Below are positions 29,601-45,432 of a stretch of DNA of 64,000 bases, in pieces. This stretch comes from Dermatophagoides farinae. Lineage: Eukaryota; Arthropoda; Arachnida; Sarcoptiformes; Pyroglyphidae. Where the stretch lies: the NCBI RefSeq assembly GCF_024713945.1, contig NC_134681.1, positions 2,046,001 to 2,110,000 on the forward strand, written 5' to 3'. The position numbers were made by a program, and so were the translations under genes. How positions within the stretch are numbered: position 1 is the stretch's first letter; each line of letters opens with the position of its first letter. A model generated the notes under the pieces. That model saw only the letters and a program-made list of their open reading frames with translations, was not told the origin of the DNA and searched no databases.

Positions 29601-32600
29601 ATTGGATTCATTGAGTACATCAACAACAGCAACTACTACTGCGGCCACTACATTATCATTAAATCATCAACTTTCGATTGTACCACGTATACAATCAGAT
29701 AAAGAAATGATTGAAATGAATTTTGATCCAGAATTACCATTACTTGGACAAACACTATTGAATAGTTCATTACATTATGCATTACAGCAGAATTTTCGTC
29801 GCCATATCCATACGGAATGGTTATCATTTATTGAATCATCATTACAATATGCTGGCCGATTTATGCCACGTTTAGTATTGACGGCTGTTAATCAATTATG
29901 TCGTAATATTGATTCATTAACAAAAGAAATTGAACAATTTGCAAGATCTAAATGTTTTGTTTCATCACAGCTGAATATGCCACCATTTATACATAAACAT
30001 TTTGCACAAACATTACAAGGAATTGCTATGATTTATTCTTATTGCCTATTGGATCGTAATCAATTTGATCTATTAGCACCGGTATTGAATGAACTGTTTG
30101 ATGATAGTCAAGAGGATCGGGCAAGATCATTTGGTCTTATTACTAGTCGTAGAAATCGTTATAGATTTGATGCTGATAATATGTTCATCAATGAACAATG
30201 GACATTAAGTCAAAATGGTGGCGCTACATCGATAACAAGTAATGGATCTACTGGTGCCATCCAAGCGATATCATCTATTTTACATAACATTATGATTATG
30301 CCAATGTCAGGATCGAATGCTGGAAATGGTGGACCGAATTCAAGCGGTACAACTAGTCATACAAATCATGATCAATCTGATCAATCTAGTACAGCTGATT
30401 TAGGTATTGTTTTTTCGCAACTAGATACTTTACCAAATAATCTAGCTATAACAAGACAACGAATACTTGATTATACGATTTTAAATCGTGTTCTCACTGC
30501 ACTGTTTCAAGTATGGTGTACAATGATTGTTCGTGATGAAGCCACCGCCGATATTCAATCAGCCAATCTATCATTATCAACAAATCAACCATCAGCTTGT
30601 TGTCATCCATATGTACGGCAATTTCATTCAATAGATACATCGAATCATAAAAATTGGAAAAATTGTCGCTATTCACAATCCAATTGTAGTTTAGGTTGGT
30701 CATCATCAATCTATACTGGCTGGTATATAACCGGTTCATCGATGATGTTACGTCAAGCTATTATTACCATATTGGATATTGTTGCCGTTTCGAATGGTGT
30801 ATCATTAATGAAATCAATAGCACGTGTTTGGCATGATCTACGTGATCGTTCAAATTCTGTCAATAGTAATCAATCATCGTATTCATCATTATTAGCCGAT
30901 TCAATCGATATGGTTATTACACCAGCAACAGCTGCACAACAAAAATTAGTACAATTAATTTCATCATTGCAACCAATTTTAAATCTTGAATATTTAATAC
31001 AAATTGTACGAGCCGTACTAAAACCATCTTCATCACCACTTTCAATGTCTTCTTCATCATCTGCATCATCGTCAACAGCGACCACTACAACTACAGCAGC
31101 AACAAATTCATCATTATCATCATCAACAAGTTCAGCATCATCAATTACAACTGAAGTAGAATCTACACAACATTCATTCACATCGAATCCATTTGATAAT
31201 ATATTTTTGATTGAAGTTTCATTATTGGAATTTTTTCTTGCTTACATCCGTACATGTCGTGGTGAGCTATTATTACGTGCTTGTCGTTCAATGCTTGCAT
31301 TGATCAAGGATGGTTTTGCGCTGAACCTAACAGCATCGGTTCCATATGAAACATTTTGGCCACGTTCCAGACAACGTCAACCAATAATACCATCAAGTTC
31401 AGTACAGATTAATTTTCAACCATTAATCAATATTCATTTGTTAGCAATTATGCATGAATTTGTCATTACATCTCCATTTGTTGAAGATCGTCGTGCTCAA
31501 AAAGAATTACAGGATGTAACACAAAAATTAATCGATGCAAATATTAGTGTTGCTGGTGGTCGATTATTACAATCACGATTTTGGTCATTTCGTCGTAATT
31601 TTGAAGTAATGCCCGTCAATAGTGATTATCAGATTGGACATCATCATCATCATCAACAACAACAACAACAACATCATACTGGACGACCATCACCAACATC
31701 ATCACATCGTTCGAATGGTTCATCATCAGCAGCAGCTACACCAATCACTGAGGAAGCATTATCCAATACACATAATGAACAAAATATTTCATTCAAACGT
31801 GGACTATTTCGTTCATCTGCATCGGTTCAATTTCAATCATCTGATCGTAGCCCTTCGAATTCGAATACAAGTCAACGTACCGTAACACCTATTCATGATG
31901 ATTATCATCTATTGGAACAACAACAACAGCAGCAGCAGCAGCAACAACAACAACAAACTGATAGCTTATTGTTTGGTTTATTCAATTTTAATCTATCCTA
32001 TCTATCAACAACAGCTACTAGTGGATCGAATCATCAAGATTTAGCGAATACATCACAGAATCTGTTTTATAGTTATTTCTGTATAAAAGCATTATATGCA
32101 ATGGCAGAATTTGCAGCACCAGTTTTAGATGTTGTTTATGCAAGTGATGAAAAAGAAAAAATGATACCATTAATCGTGAATATGATGTCATATGTAATAC
32201 CATATCTTAAATCACATAGTCAACATAATTTACCTTGTTTTGATGCCTGTTCTCGATTGTTGGCATCATTTTCTGGTTATCAATATACACGTAAAGCATG
32301 GCGTCGTGATTCATTGGAATTATTATTGGATTCATCATTTTTTCAAATGCCACCAGAATGTTTACAATCATGGCGTACAATAATCGATCATCTGATGACG
32401 CATGATAAAAATACATTTCGTGAATTTTTACAACGTATGTCAATAGCACAAAGTCCATCAGTATCATTCAAAATATTTGTACCATCGTCGACAAAAGATC
32501 AGGAATCTGAACCACGTGCACAACTGGTTAAACGTTTGGCATTCATATTGTTTTGTTCAGAAAAAGATCAATATCAACGTTATATGGCTGAAATACAGGA

Positions 32601-34327
32601 AAAATTGATTGAAATTCATCGTACATCGCAACAACAATCACAATCATTAACACAATTGCATTCACAATCATTATTACAATCACAAGTATTGTTGGCATTT
32701 CGTGTCATTCTATTGCGTATGTCACCACATTATTTAGCATCATTGTGGCCATTTATTTATACTGAAATGGTTGGTTCACATTTCATCGTATGGTGGCGAA
32801 TGAGACGCCATCTTTATTTTTATTTTAAAAAAATTTCATTTCATAATTTCTTTTTCTTTCTCACTTTTTTTTCAGTTTCAAGTATTTCTAAGCATTGAAC
32901 AAGCTTTACTCAAAGTTATTCGTGATGAACAAAAGTATGTAATGTTGAAAAATGAAACGAAAACTTTAAACATTAATTTATTGTTTGTTTGTTTGTTTGT
33001 CCATAGAAATAATTCCAATGATTTAAAATGCTCAGATTCAGCTACAATTTCAACACCATATGGCATTTATTTGGATATATCGGATCTTCTTGCCAATCAA
33101 TCATCAATACATCGATCATCATCAGCCAGTTTTATACATCATCAGCAACAAAATCGTCAAACAAAATTAGAGCCAAAAATATCATCATCACAATTACAAT
33201 TGTTTTTAAATGCCTGTAAATTATTGGATCTAGCTTTGCTATTACCATCGGATATTTTGCCACAATTTCAGCTACATAAATGGGCATTCATAAATACAGA
33301 TTCATTTCCATCAATTTCCACAAATATTCGACAACCAATCGATTGGTTGGGTGGTATTTCACCATTCTCCGAACCAATTGTATTGAATTTAGCTACCACA
33401 AATACAACTACTGCTAGTAGTAGTATGAATAATGTACAAACAGATTCTATTTTATCAAATACAACAACAACAAATTTTCAATCATCAGAACCATCATTAT
33501 TGATGGAAAATAATGCTCCTAAATCATTATCGGAAACAGTGTCATTAAATTCATCATCAACAACAACAACAATGTTTGATACACAATCACCACAATCATT
33601 GCCAGCCAATCTAAATACATCCATATCATCTGCTACATCTACAATTACATTGAATCAATGTAATAATAATGAAACAACATTTGTACCACATGTTGTTTTT
33701 ATTAATCAACTTCTTAATTATTTAACGGTAAATATTAATGAAATTTGGAATGAAATTTTTCAATTTAAATTTTTTGATTTCATTTCATTTTCACAGGACT
33801 CAATACCGGTTGTATCGAAATCAAATGCAACAACAATGACACCATTATTAACAATGTCATCGATTGAATCAATACATGATTTACATCCATTTTTTGCATC
33901 GGTTTTATCACGTTCAAATCAAAGTACAATGTTTACAACAACAACAACAAATGGTCAACAACAACAACAGCAATCAAATCTTGAACGTCAAAATGAATCA
34001 TCATCAATATCATCAACATCATCTAATAATCATCGTCGTTCATTTGTTGAATATCGTACACATTCAGCGAATGCAACAATAAATTCACAACAAACAACAT
34101 CTTCGTCTGGTATAAAACAGCAGCGTCGTAAATCATTGACATTGAACAATACAAATCAACAACAACATCAGCGTCGTCAACATAATGGACGTAAAATTAC
34201 AAATCAAACATCGATTGTTGATACATTAAATGGTGGTGGTTCATTAGATGAACTTTATATCAATATTGATCGTATTATTGCCAATGATTTTCTTGAACCA
34301 TTACCATCATCATCATCATCGGATTGA
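20648..34327 (+). CDS. dop1: Dopey/DOP1 family protein
   Basis: Dopey proteins are large cytosolic leucine-zipper/helical-repeat proteins that act with MON2 at Golgi and endosome membranes in traffic and organelle positioning. The N-terminal Dopey domain is clear: SIDKALK-like AIDKALKSFEYTSEWADLVN, then KLNRV, GQRLAQCMHPLLPSGVHLKA and LETYDLIF. Proposed exons: 20,648-20,986; 21,050-22,653; 22,722-26,542; 26,597-32,769; 32,876-32,934; 33,007-33,727; 33,797-34,327. All junctions are GT/AG and in phase. The product is about 4,400 residues against about 2,300-2,500 in other animals; most of the excess is Asn/Gln/Ser/Asp runs (for example poly-Asp near 23,445-23,510 and 24,185-24,295). The C-terminal homology includes HQHLLLYERRYDS (about 28,164) and LWPFIYTEM/FQVFLSIEQALL across the 32,770-32,875 intron. 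Two introns have length 3n and lack stops. The frame is broken near 28,000-28,137; see findings. Confidence 0.9.
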
Positions 34328-34454
34328 ATAATTTTTTTTTATATTTTTACATAAAAACAAAAGTGATAGTACAAATTGAATCAAGAGATTATAAATATAT
34401 ATGGTACATTGTTTCTTTCAATTTATCCATTCCATTCCAAATATAATACCGCTC

Positions 34455-34493
<39 letters not shown>

Positions 34494-35074
34494 TATGATT
34501 GTTGTTAACATTTCATATTTTCACCTCGAAAACCATTTAAAAATACTTTACACACACACACCTATGCTTAAAATTTTCTTTTTTTTCTGTTGTTTTGTTT
34601 TTTTCTCACTCTCTCTCTCAGTCATTAAAAACAATATAATGATGATGATGGAAAAAAATGCCTGAAAATTTTGCTATTTTTTTTGAATCTACTTTAGTGT
34701 TACACACACACACACACGTATATATTGTGAATATTTTTCGTGTCTTATTTTTATTGATCATTTTTATTGATTATTAATTATTGATTAACTGTGAATGATT
34801 GAATGAATGAATGAGAAAACGAAAGAATTAATTATATTAAAAATGAGCTAGAATTTTTTTTTCTTTTGGTCAGAATTTATTTATCGATTCAATTGAACGG
34901 GAACAATTCCAATGTATTTTTGGCCACTACTATGGCAACATGTCAACATTTTTTTTGGTTGTTTTTTTTTCTCATTGGCCAAAATTCATTTTCTTTTTTT
35001 TTGATTCTAAATTTGTCATTTTTTGTTGTTGTTGTTGTCAGCTTTAAATGGAATTGGAACCAAAAGAAAAAATT
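34328..35074. other. Intergenic region between dop1 and the secreted-protein gene
   Basis: Contains the dop1 3' end, a poly(T) run of about 35 bases (34,457-34,491), CA tracts and pyrimidine-rich DNA. No further gene seen. Confidence 0.6.
34457..34491. repeat. Poly(T) tract
   Basis: About 35 T on the + strand, shortly 3' of dop1. Confidence 0.85.
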
Positions 35075-35758
35075 ATGAATTCAATATACACACTAATCTG
35101 TTGTATTTGTTTTCTATTTAACATCATCAATGATGATTCAACATTTTTCGTGATGACAGCAACAACAGAATCACCAAAAATTAATCTAAAACCATCAATT
35201 CATTTTAATGATCTTGAATTGAAATTATTATGTGAACCACGTGAATTACGTCGTGAATTTTTGAAAAAATTTCGTTCAAAATGGACAAAATGTTTAGGTT
35301 TAGGACGGATATATTTTCCAACCGGTAAAACAATTGATAATGGCAATGGTGGTAATCGTCGTCGACGACGAACACCATTATTGGATGAAAATACATGGAA
35401 ACGTTTACGTTTATATTTAACTACGAGTGATGATACAATGAATGTTTATTGTCGGCTAGCATCGAATTGGAAACCATGTTCATATCATTTGAAACAAATA
35501 CATTGTCTACAATCCAATTATGATGCAATACAAATGGCAAAAAATCCTAAATATTCACCATTATATCATAATATCAATAGACAACGTACACAATCAACAC
35601 AACAGAAATTGAATTCAAAACGACATCTGATTGCTGCCGCTGAACGTGAAGATAATATTGAAAATATGTCCGAATTGTATCAGATACGTTGTGAAAATAT
35701 TCGTATGAGTGCACATTATATGAATGGTGGCGGTGGTGGTGGTGGTCGGTCGTGGTGA
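35075..35758 (+). CDS. Probable secreted six-cysteine protein, unrecognised
   Basis: The chosen ATG begins MNSIYTLICCICFLFNI, a typical signal peptide; an upstream in-frame ATG at 35,048 would put charged residues in front of it. The mature part has six cysteines (LCE, KCL, YCR, PCS, HCL, RCE) and a five-arginine run (GGNRRRRRTP, about 35,355) that could be a furin-type cleavage site. The protein is 227 residues as read and ends in a Gly run. Just after the Gly run a neighbouring frame continues with plausible coding sequence to a stop at 35,868-35,870, so the real C-terminus may be about 37-40 residues longer. Secretion and processing are inferred from sequence; I do not recognise a family. 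A polyadenylation signal AATAAA lies at 36,175, in the same orientation. Confidence 0.65.
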   Translation: MNSIYTLICCICFLFNIINDDSTFFVMTATTESPKINLKPSIHFNDLELKLLCEPRELRREFLKKFRSKWTKCLGLGRIYFPTGKTIDNGNGGNRRRRRTPLLDENTWKRLRLYLTTSDDTMNVYCRLASNWKPCSYHLKQIHCLQSNYDAIQMAKNPKYSPLYHNINRQRTQSTQQKLNSKRHLIAAAEREDNIENMSELYQIRCENIRMSAHYMNGGGGGGGRSW

Positions 35759-35870
35759 ATCAACATTATTCAATCGTTATAATCAATATTTATTCCAAGA
35801 TTATCATTATCCTGAAGATAATGATGATGATTATGATGATCATTTGGATTATCAACGTCAAGAACTTTGA

Positions 35871-38383
35871 ACTTTTATTTGAAACATTAACAACAACAAC
35901 AGCAACAACGACAACAACAGAGGATTATATTCATAGATGGAAAAACTTGACATACATGTTTTTTGTCCAACATTTTAATATATCAATTCATAGTAATAAT
36001 AACAATAAAAATTGAATTTAGCGACCTTTTTGATCCATTTTTCTCCATTTTATTATATTGATATTGATATTAATAGGATTCATTTATTCATTTATCATTT
36101 AATTTAGACTTTTCACATAATGTGTGCGCGCGTGTCTGTGAATGCATTTTTTTTTTGTTTATAATGTGAAAAAAAATAAAGTGTAAAAAGGCCGAATCAT
36201 AGCGATCAATCAATCAATATATATTCATATGATAATCATGTCTCTGTGTTGATTTAATAGATTCATGGTCAACAATAAAAAAAAACAAAAACAAAAAGTC
36301 TATTCGCGTTTTACTCAATTTTTTTTTTGATTAATTTTTCATGAAAAAAATTTTTTTTTTTCGTGAAAAATCAACTTAAAAACCACACAGCGTTCACGAT
36401 TGATTACAATGTTCAAGTGAAAAATCGATTCACCTGTGTGTCTATGTGTTAATCATATGTACGTGTAAAATCAAATGAATCATTTGTTGTAATAATTGAC
36501 GAAAAAATACCGGAAATTAAAATCCAAAATAAAATGATGATGATGATGATGATACACGATATACTGATTATGATTTTCAAATGATGATAATAATCGATAA
36601 TCAAATGTAATAAATGACCCGTTATTGTTGTTGCTGTTGTTTTCATTGAAAATTGAAAAAAAAAACGAAAAATTTTTTTTTCACTGCTTGTGCGTGTGCG
36701 ATGAATCCATCATATCACCATCATCATCGTGTCATCATCATTTAATTTTTTTTCCTCCGTTTTAGCAAGAAAAATAATACTATGATGAATGCTGATGTAA
36801 CAGATGAATAGATCATTCATCTAATAATCATGGTAATCGTGCATTTCATTTCACTTTTTTTTCTACTCACTCACTCACTCACTCACACACGATTTATTGG
36901 AAACTTCCATATGTAAAGCTCATCATCATCGTGATGTTCCGAAAAAAAATGTTTAGATTTTTTTTTTTGTTAAAATTTTTCGCCCAATTTATTTTCCTGC
37001 CGGTTTGTATCCGATTCATGTGATATAGAGTGTGTGTGTGTGTAGAAGGTTTGGTTCATTGATGTTTTGTTCATATTGGCCAATTTTGTCTTTGAATTTT
37101 TTGATTTTGAATTTCTTTATCGAATTGAAATGTGTTTAATGTCATTACTTCCATGTACGGATGTAATTATCATTATCAAATGGTATGAATAAATATATTG
37201 GTGACAATCGATATTCGATATTTGACATTATTTGTTTTGTTTTTTTTTATTGTTGTCATCATCAAATGTCAAATAACGATTGTCATGCGACACAGACACA
37301 CGAAAAATGTCAATCAAAATCTGAATAATAATCATCATCATCATCATCTTATAATTTACTTTGCATTGTTAATCATACACACACACACACACAATCAATT
37401 GGTGATATCAATCGGTGGATCGAAATTTTTCCACTTATCAAATATACGTGTGCTTGTCACTAATTGTCAATTGAATTTTTATGCAAAATGCAAACGCCTG
37501 GCAATGATTTTATCTCATTATTGATTATCTTGATTCATTATATGTCACAATGACTCAATTGATTACACACACACACAGACACTTGGTTATTTGAAAAAGG
37601 CAAAGAAAACAAAAAAAAAAATTTTTCTCCGTTTCTTCAACCGGATTTAATTTCCATTCAACTATTGATTGTTGTGTGCCCCCTTCTTCTAAGTGAATAC
37701 AGGTTTGAAGAAAAAAAAAACATTTTTTTTTCCTTTTCAAACATTCCACATACAGCGTGAATCATCGTTGAAAATATGAAAGCGATAGATTTGGATGATG
37801 ATGATGATGAAGAAATCAACCGAAAGAAAAAACAGCTTAACATAACGACGATATAGCAAAAAAAAAAAAAAACAAATTAAAAGAAAACGAAAGAGCAAGA
37901 GAGAGAGAGAGTGAATGAGAGAAACAAGATTTTTGTACAAGTAAAAATATTTTTTCCAAAAACAAAATCATCTAGTCTAGTCACTGCTTCAGTTATCTTT
38001 GAAGATAGAAAAGACTATGACTTAGATCGGTTAGAAATAGTCTCTGGATCAGATTATATATCAACATCCATATGATTTATTTCAGAATACAATCGGTTAT
38101 TGTTTTGTTCGTATTCCCTTGAAATCAATTTTTGCCATTTCTCTATCTCACTGTACGGTGTGTCTGTCAACATTTTCATCATCGTCTATTATCTATTTTT
38201 TTTTCTAGATGTGTCCGAGTTATATATTTGCCTGAAATGGATGTGACTCTTTCTTTTGTTCGATATATCTGTCTGTGTAAAAAATGGCTGTGTTTTAAAA
38301 ATTGTTCCAAGATCATCATCATCATCTGTTGTCATCGTCGGTGATTCATTAATTAATCAATCAATCAATTTCGGATATTAAAT
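35871..38383. other. Intergenic, mostly low complexity
   Basis: 3' region of the secreted-protein gene (AATAAA at 36,175), then AT-rich DNA with CA, GAT and homopolymer tracts. A patch at about 37,970-38,100 is of ordinary complexity, but I see no coding frame in it. Confidence 0.5.
36175..36180 (+). terminator. Polyadenylation signal AATAAA
   Basis: AATAAA followed by GTGTAAAAAGG. It lies about 300-400 bases 3' of the secreted-protein stop and in the same orientation. Confidence 0.4.
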
Positions 38384-38449
38384 ATGATCCAATTTCAAAC
38401 AACAACAACAACAAAATTCCAGAATCATCGAAATAACAGTATTCTAAAG
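38384..38449 (+). other. Possible 5' leader exon of the Tec kinase with a uORF
   Basis: A strong donor AAAG|GTAAGTTT ends an exon at 38,449, and an acceptor TTCTCAG ends at 40,739, 42 bases before the kinase start codon. If they are joined, an ATG at 38,384 gives 22 codons (starting MIQFQ) that end at a TGA formed by the first bases of the next exon. The exon's 5' limit is unknown. Inferred from splice signals only. Confidence 0.35.
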
Positions 38450-40781
38450 GTAAGTTTGATTGATTGATTAATTTTTTTTTTCTAGTCCAACTAAAAATGG
38501 ACACACACACCATATTTGAATGATTTTTTTTTTGTTTTTGGCAACGTTTGAAAAGAAAACATTTTGAAATACAAATATAGTGATGGTGGTGGTGGCGGTG
38601 TTGGTGCTATATTTCACAAGCATATCCATCATCAACAACATCGATGTGACTTTTGATGATGATCATATTTAATGATTTATATGATGATCAAGATATTTTT
38701 TGTGTTTCTTTTTTTTCATTTCTCTTTTTTTCATCCACCACGCGCAAAAGTAGCCACAATACAAGGTCGATTGTTTTTTTTTTGCTGTCCGTTTTATTAT
38801 TTGTCAATCAAATCATCATCATCATCAAGTTAATTGGACAAAATTTTTTTTTTCAACATCGTTGTCGATTGACTGTGAATCAATTTCATCAACTGATCAT
38901 GATCGATCGATTGACTGTTTATTTGTTTGTTTGTTTATTTATATAGCATCTTATTATTTTGGAGATTTGAGAATTTTTTTGTCTCACAATTTACTCATCA
39001 TTATCATCATTTTTTTTGTTTTTGTTTTCCTCACCATTTTGCTATGAGGAAATTTTCTCTCTGTTTCACTTGTCGTCGATCATCATCATCTTATGATCAT
39101 CGTACTTACACAAATATATATTATTGACCGATTGATTGGAAAATCAGTATGCTGATCAATAATAAATTCTAAATAAACTTTCCTGGTTAGATGATAATAA
39201 TACATATATAACTTTTTGATGTTTTTTTTCTATTTAATTGATTTGGCCGTTGTTTTTGTCTGATCTTTTTTTTTGGTTTTATCGTTTTTTTATTGGTTGT
39301 TTTCAAATCAAATTAAAATTAAATGCCATTTATCGTTGTTGTTGTTCATAAACCGCATAATTGTGGTAAAATTTTTCAATTCAATTTCTCTTTCCAACAA
39401 CTTCTACAACAACAACAACAAATTTTTTTTGGGGGGAGATTTTCAATAGAAAAAAAAATTCAATGATTTCATTCTTTTGTTTCTATATTCACAAATTATG
39501 TGCCTGTCTGTCTGTGTGTGTGTGTGTCGAGCAATAATTTTTGTTCTTTTTATTCAACAGAGAAATGAAATGAAATGAAAAAAGCTTGATTGTTTCTAAT
39601 CTGAACATACAACAAAAAAACAGCCGAAAAAAAAAGAATTGTTCCAAAATGATCCTTGAATTTAGAACAGCTTATATGAAACAACAATTTTATTGTATCA
39701 TCATCATCATCATCATCTGCTTTGAAATGCCAAATAATTCGTGATCCAAATACCTTTATGTCTGTCTGTCTGTCTGTGTGTGTGTGTGCGTGAGTGGATA
39801 AATTTGACATTTGACATTTAGATGATGAAAAAAAAAATGAATGAATGAATCACGATTGATTCGCACACACACACACACACTTGGACTATGAATTTATTCA
39901 TCTATATGACTAGAGAACATGAAAAAAAATATAAATTTGAATGAATCAAATGCACACAATTTATACATGAATTTTTTTTTTAAGGAAAATTCAATTTTCC
40001 TTTCATAGTAGTAATGATGATGATTATGATTATTTTTTCAAATTGTGGATGTGTTCATTATTATTTTTAGTAAATTTTTTAGTTTTTATAGCAAAAATAA
40101 AAGAGAAAAATAAAAACATTGAATTAAGATGAGTGTTGAGATGATCATTTCATGTTTCATAACTTAATCATCACCATCATCATCAATGACGTTCTTCATT
40201 GATGATGATGATGATGATGAATCAAACACCATCACAATTAACTTGTTTTATATTATATCTGCCTTTTTCTTTTTCAATGTTGTTGATTCAATGCTGTTGG
40301 TCCATGAATTCGCGAATCAATAATTTGTTTTGTTTCTGAAATTTTTTTTCTTATTCGTTGAAATTTGTGTTATTGAAACACCATTGAAACCGCCACCATC
40401 CACCATTGCTCAAACAAGCATGGTAGTTTCAATAATTCATTGTGTGAAAAAAGAAAATTTATTTCCATTTTTGTTGATTAAACGATGACCTTCGACCTTT
40501 TCTTTTTTTTCTCTGTCTGTCTATCTACATTTTCCATTATTTTTCAAATTTTAATTTTACGTTGCTTTTGTCTTTTTTTTGGTGTGTGTTTGTGTACGTT
40601 GATTATCAATATTCAATCCATGAATTAATCAATCAATCAATCAAACAAACAAACAGGCAAATTATATTTGACTGGATTTTTTTTTTTGTTTTTTCTAATC
40701 AATTAATTATGCATATTGTGTTTTTGTTTTTGTTCTCAGTGATCAATTTATTGCTTTTCAATCGATTGAAATTAGAAAAAA
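38450..40781. other. Non-coding DNA 5' of the Tec kinase
   Basis: Low-complexity DNA with TG, CA and GAT tracts and no supported coding frame; probably the first kinase intron if the leader exon is real. I looked for exons encoding a PH/BTK domain and saw none. Confidence 0.5.
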
Positions 40782-43866
<3,085 letters not shown>

Positions 43867-43892
43867 TCTCTTGATTTTTTTTTCTTCAAAAA

Positions 43893-43898
43893 TTTATT
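43893..43898 (-). terminator. Polyadenylation signal for the 44-kb small gene
   Basis: Reads AATAAA on the - strand, about 76 bases past the stop of the small - strand gene and only 27 bases from the kinase stop codon on the other strand. The two transcripts probably overlap tail to tail. Confidence 0.45.
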
Positions 43899-43973
43899 TA
43901 AAAAAAAATTCACATTTTAATTTAGAATCATCATTCATTGAAAACATCAAAAGATTGTTGAAGATTGGATTGG

Positions 43974-44333
43974 TTATTCTTCTTCTTCTGAATCTTCTTG
44001 AGCCTGTTGCACATTTTGTGACAACAATTCATTAATTTGTTGCAAAATTCGTTCAACTCTATCAATATTCATTACAAATAATCGATAAATATTGCAAACT
44101 TGACCACCACGTGGATTTAAATCTTGAAATTGTTGTATAGCCAAACTAATCTGGATACGTCTACGATTAATTCTTTCCATGTTTTCAATACATTCATTCA
44201 ATGTACGACGTTCGGCTGCGTTCAATGTTCTATTTATATAAATGGTTTCAATCAATCTATTCAATACTCTGCCAATATTAGTGACATCGCCAAATAATGG
44301 ACACATTTCTCTTAAAATGAGAAATTCAAGCAT
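43974..44333 (-). CDS. Small helical protein of unknown family, paralogue 1
   Basis: Single-exon frame of 119 residues, free of the simple repeats that dominate this window. No signal peptide or membrane segment. The predicted character is helical and amphipathic throughout, with an acidic tail (EDSEEEE). Its middle, LNAAERRTLNECIENMERIN followed by RRR, aligns with LNAENLRQLNLCKRAMDTIN followed by TRR in the gene at 45,433-45,762, and both end with a hydrophobic helix (ILQQINELLSQ against VIQVIDEFLSE). I therefore call them tandem paralogues. I do not recognise a known domain. A later start at the second Met (MCPLFG) is possible. Polyadenylation signal at 43,893. Confidence 0.7.
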   Translation of the reverse strand: MLEFLILREMCPLFGDVTNIGRVLNRLIETIYINRTLNAAERRTLNECIENMERINRRRIQISLAIQQFQDLNPRGGQVCNIYRLFVMNIDRVERILQQINELLSQNVQQAQEDSEEEE

Positions 44334-45432
44334 TTTTTCTGATTGGATAATGAAAAATAACGCTATTCAAAAAAATAAATAAATCAGAAATTGGTCAAGT
44401 CATGTTTCAAACAAATATAAAAAAGAAAACAAACCGAATTCAGCTCAATCCAACGATCAAATCACGATTGATAGATTTTTTTTTTGGTGATTGAATAATA
44501 ACCACGATGTAATGAAATTGTCAACAAACAAACAAACAAACAGTTAATAATTGTCAAACAAGAACATTAAAAAAAACTATGCTTTGATGGTTCATTTGTG
44601 ATGATGATGATGATGGTGATGTTTTATTATTATCGTCGAAAAAGAATTGTCGAATCGTTGTTTTTTTTTTTTTTTTTTTTTTGAAAGTTCCTTGGAAATA
44701 TCTATTTTTTTTGCTACCATGGAAAAAAATAGCTAATGAAATGAAATGGATTGATTGTTCAAATTGATTGTGTTGTTTTAGATTTTTTTTTCGTGCAACA
44801 AGTAATAAAATCACTATTGATGATGATGATGGTGATTATTATTATTATTCATACCATGTCGATTCAAAAACGAATACGAAGAATGGTTATTCACTCTTCA
44901 CTAATCCATATAGAACAGTCAATCTGACAATTGGGTGGATATTTTTTATTTTTATTTTTTTTTTTGAATTGAACATGCGCGACATCTGGAGATTTATTTT
45001 ATGTGTTTTTCATAAGCAACAAGTGTGGAAAAAATTGAATTGTTGAAAACTAGGCTTTTTTTTGGATTTTAAAAATCTTTTTTATTGTTATTTCAAAATT
45101 GGTTAGTATTATTTAGAATCATGACCAAAATCAAAGCAAATCAAATCAATCAAGACAAAACAAATCAATCAATCTGTTCATAGGTTAGTATGGGTGATAA
45201 AATGTTCCAAACATGAATAATAATAATAATAAACAGTTAGTATAATGGTGAATCGATAGTCATCTGGTGAGACATATGACAATGGTGTATGTTTTTGGTG
45301 ATAAATATTCAAAAAAAAAAACGGTGCTGAGAAAATAAATCTTTGTTAGTAGCGGTGGTTTGTCAGAAAATTGAATAAAAATGTCGTGAACAAAAAATAC
45401 GTCGTCGAATGCTTCTTGGTGATTGATGTCCA
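44334..45432. other. Spacer between the two small paralogues
   Basis: Low-complexity DNA with GAT, CAA and T runs. A + strand frame at 44,768-45,046 is partly of ordinary composition but has no start context, splice support or recognisable protein. A CTCF-like motif lies at 44,977-44,991. Confidence 0.5.

Noticed and set aside
37970-38100. Ordinary-complexity patch as a possible exon
   Set aside because: No open frame with matching splice signals could be found on either strand.
44768-45046. A + strand frame of 92 codons with some ordinary-composition sequence
   Set aside because: No promoter, splice or similarity support. It begins in a T-rich tract and contains a run of Phe/Ile from poly(T).
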